From contig JACMKW010000261.1 in the NCBI GenBank assembly GCA_014379885.1, positions 1 to 8,709 of the forward strand: 8,709 nucleotides of DNA, written 5' to 3'. Under the pieces are notes generated by a model that saw only the letters and a list, made by a program, of their open reading frames with translations, was not told where the DNA came from and searched no databases. This DNA is from Rhizobacter sp. (lineage in GTDB: Bacteria; Pseudomonadota; Gammaproteobacteria; Burkholderiales; Burkholderiaceae). This document shows, in pieces, positions 5,227 through 8,709 of the stretch (position 1 is the first letter of the stretch; each line of letters opens with the position of its first letter). Position numbers and translations under genes: made by a program.

Positions 5227-5991
5227 TCATCGGGATTCTGAACCTGTGCTGGCACAAGCCAAGCGCTCTGGCGGGGGCTCAGGCAGATCAGACAACAGGC
5301 GCGCCTGTTCCTTTTTGAGCACGCCATAACATTCGCACGCGCGGGCCTCCAACCCGCAGCGATCAAGCACGCCGATGTGCCCACGACGATAGCGAATGAG
5401 ACCCGCCTGCTGCAACTTGCCTGCGGCCTCGGTGACGCTTTCCCGGCGCACGCCGAGCAGGCCGGCCACCTGCTCCTGTGTTACCACCAGCTCGTTCTCA
5501 GGCGCACGGTCTTGCACCAGCAACAGCCAGCGGCTCAGCTGCTGTTCCACCGAGTGGTGCCGGTAACAAGCGGCCGTCAAGGCTATTTGCGTCATCAGAA
5601 CCTGGGTGTAGCGAAGCAGCATGCGCTGCATCAAACCGGCGCGGTTGAAGGCTTGTGCAAGGCAATGCCGATCCAGCCGGTAGGCTTCACCCGCCGCCTG
5701 CACGGCGGCCGAGCTCGATGTGGTTTCGCCGCCCATGAAGAGAGAGATACCGACGACCCCCTCATTGCCCACGCCAGAGGTTTCGACCGAGGCGCCCGAC
5801 AGCGTCACGTAGTGCAGCGAGACGATGGCGGTGGTGGGGAAATAGGCATGTTGCAACTGGCGACCGGGCTCATAGAGCATGTCGCCAAGCGCCAGAAAGA
5901 CCGGCTCCAGGCGAGCCACCAGGGGCGCGTACTCTGCCTCCGGCAAGGCGGCCAGCAGGTGGTTCTGATGAGGGATGTGGTTTGCCAACAT
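5227..5991 (-). CDS. Crp/Fnr family transcriptional regulator, paralogue C
   Basis: 254 residues from ATG 5991 (a GTG one codon earlier is equally possible). Beta-roll about 33-106 with AYFPTTAIVSLH and GVGNEGVVGISLFMGG; here the usual AEIAVVG is changed to VETSGVG and the cassette reads SSSAAV, so the ligand pocket has diverged. Dimer helix about 120-161; winged helix with VTQEQVAGLLGVRRESVT at about 170-187; ACECYGV with Cys219 and Cys221. A 20-residue Pro/Ser-rich tail after LLSDLP is absent from A and B. It begins 9 nt after the REC-PAS regulator's stop with no visible Shine-Dalgarno, so translation is probably coupled and it belongs to the kinase operon. This placement makes it the best candidate for the transcriptional output of the two-component proteins, although no direct link is visible. 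Confidence 0.92.
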   Translation of the reverse strand: MLANHIPHQNHLLAALPEAEYAPLVARLEPVFLALGDMLYEPGRQLQHAYFPTTAIVSLHYVTLSGASVETSGVGNEGVVGISLFMGGETTSSSAAVQAAGEAYRLDRHCLAQAFNRAGLMQRMLLRYTQVLMTQIALTAACYRHHSVEQQLSRWLLLVQDRAPENELVVTQEQVAGLLGVRRESVTEAAGKLQQAGLIRYRRGHIGVLDRCGLEARACECYGVLKKEQARLLSDLPEPPPERLACASTGSESR

Positions 5992-6000
5992 CACGGTGGG

Positions 6001-6837
6001 TCAGGCCGCTGCCAGCAAGTGCTTCATGCTGACCTCAACTCCGATTCCGCGGTAGCCGGTGTAGTGGCTGGACTGGTTGAACATCGGCTCGCCGCTGACG
6101 CGAAACTGCTGCTTCGACCCATCGGCGTTGACCCGGTTGAAGGTGAAGTCAAGAAACGGTTTACGGGCCGCGATGGTGGCCTGCAGGGCCAGCCGCTCGG
6201 CCTCGATCCAGCCGGTGGTCTCGTCAACACCGGTGTGGCCCAAAAAATCGGTGAAGCGCACACCGAGCATCTCTTGCACGGGCCCGGCCACCTGGGTGAA
6301 GTCGCCGGTCTCGTTTTGCTCCCAGTACCAGTCGGACGCCAACTCGGTGAGGCCGCGAAACCGCGCTTCGCTCTCGCTCAACTCGGCGGTGCGTTCGCGC
6401 ACCGTCTGCTCCAGCTTGTCGTTGTAGGTGGCCAGCATCTTGTAGAGCAGACGCACTTCCAGCATGTTGTGGATGCGTGTCTTGACCTCCAGCAGATCGA
6501 AGGGCTTGCTGATGAAGTCTTTGGCGCCGGCCTGCAAGGCCCGCAGCTTGTGCCCCGGCTGGGCTGTGAGCACGATGACGGGGAGATAACTCTCGGTCAT
6601 GTCGGCCTTGAGGCCTTCCATCACCTGAAAGCCATCCATGCCGGGCATGTGCAGGTCGAGCAGGATCAGGTCGTAGGCATGCTGCCGGTGCAGCGCACAC
6701 ACCTCGTGCGGGTCCATCGTTGCGGTCAAGCGGTTGTAGCCCGCCTCATGCAGCAGGCGCTGCAGCAACTGAACATTGGCAGCCTGGTCGTCGACGATCA
6801 GGATGCTGGCGTCGAGAATGTCTTGCGCACGAATCAT
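6001..6837 (-). CDS. Response regulator, REC-PAS architecture, no effector domain
   Basis: 278 residues. The receiver domain (about 10-128) is complete: acidic pair Asp16-Asp17, phospho-acceptor Asp61 in LILLDLHMPGMDGF, Thr91 in VIVLTA, and Lys111 in SKPF. A coiled-coil-like linker (about 130-157, KLEQTVRERTAELSESEARF) leads to a PAS domain (about 158-270) with the WYWEQNETGDFTQV opening and a GYRGIGVEVS end. The protein stops right after the PAS, where GGDEF, EAL, kinase or HTH modules usually follow, so it cannot itself bind DNA or make c-di-GMP by any recognisable domain; it probably relays phosphate or a signal through protein contacts. Its ATG overlaps the stop of the hybrid kinase by 4 nt (ATGA), so the two are co-translated and the kinase is the likely phosphodonor. 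Confidence 0.93.
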   Translation of the reverse strand: MIRAQDILDASILIVDDQAANVQLLQRLLHEAGYNRLTATMDPHEVCALHRQHAYDLILLDLHMPGMDGFQVMEGLKADMTESYLPVIVLTAQPGHKLRALQAGAKDFISKPFDLLEVKTRIHNMLEVRLLYKMLATYNDKLEQTVRERTAELSESEARFRGLTELASDWYWEQNETGDFTQVAGPVQEMLGVRFTDFLGHTGVDETTGWIEAERLALQATIAARKPFLDFTFNRVNADGSKQQFRVSGEPMFNQSSHYTGYRGIGVEVSMKHLLAAA

Positions 6838-8709
6838 GATGTTTCTTCCAGGTCGGTTTCGCGGGTCGATTTGGCCTTGGCGTAGGCCAGTGCGTCATCC
6901 AGCGTTTCAAGAAAATCGCTGACCTTGATCGGCTTGGTGAGGTAACGAAAGAAGCCCGCGGCCAGGCCTTTTGCAATGTCGCGCGGCATGGCGTTGGCAC
7001 TCAGCGCGATCACAGGAATGTGTGCCGTGAGCGGGTCGTCGCGCAAGATTTTCAACACATCGAAGCCGCTGAGCCCGGGCAAATTGATGTCCATCAAAAT
7101 CACTGCAGGCAACGAGGCGCGCGCCAGCTCGATGCCGCGCAGGCCTTCTCGCGCGCTCAGCAAACGCACATCGGGCCGCCGCGCCAGGAGCTTCTCGACC
7201 AGCATCAGGTTGGCCGGGTTGTCTTCGACATACAGCAAGGTGTGTAGCGGCGCCCCGGCGGGCACCCGCACCGGAGCGTAAATGGCGGGCTCGACGGGTT
7301 CCATGGCTGGCGGTGCATGCGCCACCATCAATTCGATCCAGAACACACTGCCCACACCCACCGTGCTCTGGGCACCGATCTCGCCGCCCATCAGTTCGAC
7401 CAGGCGCTTGCTCACCACCAGGCCGATGCCGGTGCCTTCTTCGGCGCCGGCTTCCTGCCCCAGGCGGTTGAAAGGCTGGAACAGTTGAGCGAGTTTTTCG
7501 CGCGACAGCCCTTCGCCGGTGTCTTGAATGCTGATGCGCAAACGCTGCGCCGAGGTCGCGCGGCAGCTCACCTCAACACTGCCACCCACGCGGTTGTACT
7601 TGATGGCGTTCGAGAGGAGGTTGATGAGCACCTGCTTGACCCGCGTGCGATCGGCCTTGACGAAGTTGGCGCCCTCGAAGGGCTCGAAAACCACGCGGAT
7701 GCCGCCTTTGGTGGCTTGCGGCTCGATCATGGCCTGGCAATCTCTCAGCACCTCGCTCAACGACATCGGCTCCAGCGACAAAGACAACTTGCCCGACTCG
7801 ATCAAGGCAAGGTCAAGAATTTCATTAATCAGCTCCAGCAGGTACCAGCCCGCCTGAAGAATCTGGCCAATGCTTTCTTGCTGGGGCGGCGTGGGCTGAG
7901 GCTCGCCCGACTCCATCAACTGGGCAAAACCCAGAATGGCATTCAGCGGCGAGCGCAACTCGTGGCTCATGCTCGACAGAAAATCAGACTTCGCCTGGTT
8001 GGCCTTTTCAGCCGCGAACTTGGCGTTCTCCAGCTCAACGTTGGTTTCCTGCAGCGACTGGTCGAGCAGCTTGCGTTCGGTGACGTCGCGCGCCGCGGCA
8101 AACACCCCTTGCAGCGTGCGGTCGCGGTCGTAAAAAGTGGTGGCGTTGTACGAGACCACGGTCTTCTTGTCGTCTCGGGCGCGCGCGGTGAGTTCGTAGT
8201 TGGTGACCTTCTTGTCACGCAACACAAGCTTGATGCCCGCTTCTGCCCGCTCGGGGTCGGTGAAGCAGTTCTTGAAGGGCGCGCCGATGAGTTCGTCGCG
8301 GGTGCAGCCGGTGAGCCCTTCCATCTGCTTGTTGACGTCGGTGATGATGCCGTTCGGGTCGGTGGTGATCAGCGCGTCGATGTTCGATTCGATCAGCGAG
8401 CGCGTGTAGAACTGCTGATCGCGCAGGCGCTGATCGAGCTTCTTCTGCTCCGCCTCGACCTGCTTGCGGGCGGTGTTGTCGGTACCGATCAGCAGGTAAC
8501 CGATGATGCCGTCTTCCGCATCGCGCAGCGCGGTCACGGAGACGACGGCTGGCAGGCGGCTGCCGTCCTTACGGATGTAGGTCAGCTCGTAAATGTCCTC
8601 GATCCCGCGCGACGCCTTGAACACCAGCGCTTCGAAGCCGGGGGTGATTGTCGTGCCAAGCTCCGCGCTCAAGGCTTTGGCGCGGGCGATGACCTCCTGC
8701 GGGTCGGAG
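6834..8709 (-). CDS. Hybrid sensor histidine kinase (5' end cut by window end)
   Basis: Open to the window edge, 624 visible residues numbered from the first whole codon. The start is not in the window; the in-frame TTG at 8672 lies inside a PAS domain and is not a start. Domains in order: PAS (about 1-85, ending LLIGTDNTARK), PAS (about 100-213, ending FAAARDVTERK), coiled coil, HisKA with phospho-acceptor His249 in SHELRSPLNAILGF, HATPase_c with N-box Asn367 (LINLLSNAIKYN), G1 DTGEG (from 396) and G2 GTGIGL (425-430), then a C-terminal receiver with Glu495-Asp496, phospho-acceptor Asp540 (ILMDINLPG), Ser570 and Lys592 (TKPI). All catalytic residues are present, so an active kinase is expected. 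No membrane segment is seen in the visible part; the missing N-terminus may hold more sensor domains. It autophosphorylates and passes phosphate to its own receiver and probably to the adjacent REC-PAS protein. Confidence 0.95.
   Translation of the reverse strand, partial: SDPQEVIARAKALSAELGTTITPGFEALVFKASRGIEDIYELTYIRKDGSRLPAVVSVTALRDAEDGIIGYLLIGTDNTARKQVEAEQKKLDQRLRDQQFYTRSLIESNIDALITTDPNGIITDVNKQMEGLTGCTRDELIGAPFKNCFTDPERAEAGIKLVLRDKKVTNYELTARARDDKKTVVSYNATTFYDRDRTLQGVFAAARDVTERKLLDQSLQETNVELENAKFAAEKANQAKSDFLSSMSHELRSPLNAILGFAQLMESGEPQPTPPQQESIGQILQAGWYLLELINEILDLALIESGKLSLSLEPMSLSEVLRDCQAMIEPQATKGGIRVVFEPFEGANFVKADRTRVKQVLINLLSNAIKYNRVGGSVEVSCRATSAQRLRISIQDTGEGLSREKLAQLFQPFNRLGQEAGAEEGTGIGLVVSKRLVELMGGEIGAQSTVGVGSVFWIELMVAHAPPAMEPVEPAIYAPVRVPAGAPLHTLLYVEDNPANLMLVEKLLARRPDVRLLSAREGLRGIELARASLPAVILMDINLPGLSGFDVLKILRDDPLTAHIPVIALSANAMPRDIAKGLAAGFFRYLTKPIKVSDFLETLDDALAYAKAKSTRETDLEETS

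Noticed and set aside
5094..5384. 97-residue N-terminal extension of Crp-type regulator B
   Set aside because: It overlaps the end of the paralogue C gene, has no conserved motif, and the paralogues begin near MPLSLDPKTNRLL.
5377..6885. A 502-codon plus-strand open frame
   Set aside because: It lies antisense to the REC-PAS and Crp-type C genes, whose motifs are unambiguous; its translation has no recognisable domain and reflects GC-rich codon bias.

Overview
The window is GC-rich, and every gene I can support lies on the minus strand, so the biological order runs from high to low coordinates. Gene content (hybrid sensor kinase, REC-PAS regulator, several Crp/Fnr-type regulators with a Cys-x-Cys tail, a DUF3309 mini-protein, a sorbosone-dehydrogenase-like lipoprotein and a cardiolipin-synthase-like lipoprotein) together with the codon bias suggest a betaproteobacterium, most likely Burkholderiales/Comamonadaceae-like. 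That assignment is inferred from general knowledge; no database search was run.

Signalling half (about 3535-8709). A hybrid histidine kinase (PAS-PAS-HisKA-HATPase-REC, 5' end cut by the window edge) overlaps by 4 nt (ATGA) a REC-PAS response regulator that lacks any DNA-binding or enzymatic output domain. A Crp/Fnr-family regulator begins 9 nt after that regulator ends. Two more paralogues of the same regulator follow in tandem, after gaps of 133 nt and about 107 nt. The three share almost the same DNA-recognition helix, a conserved C-E-C-Y motif near the C-terminus, and a cNMP-type sensory domain whose ligand pocket seems to differ between copies. Next, 48 nt further on and behind a strong ribosome binding site, is a protein whose C-terminal half resembles the MbcA/ParS/Xre toxin-binding domain (DUF2384-like). 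No toxin gene is visible beside it.

Envelope half (1-2979). A 174-nt intergenic region carries two adjacent inverted repeats with interchangeable arms and an imperfect dyad. It is followed by a small lipoprotein with 15 perfect Gly-X-Y (collagen-like) triplets, a 52-residue DUF3309 membrane protein, a PQQ-dependent sugar/sorbosone-dehydrogenase-like lipoprotein, and a phospholipase-D/cardiolipin-synthase-like lipoprotein cut by the window start. The last three are translationally coupled by stop/start overlaps (TGATG, ATGA). Three of these four proteins have clear lipoboxes, so this is a cell-envelope module.

As a whole, the window looks like a sensory cascade (kinase, receiver, Crp-type regulators) next to a set of envelope/stress genes it may control. 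The regulatory link is inference. No tRNA, rRNA, CRISPR array, insertion sequence or phage gene was seen, and no gene-free stretch exceeds 300 nt.
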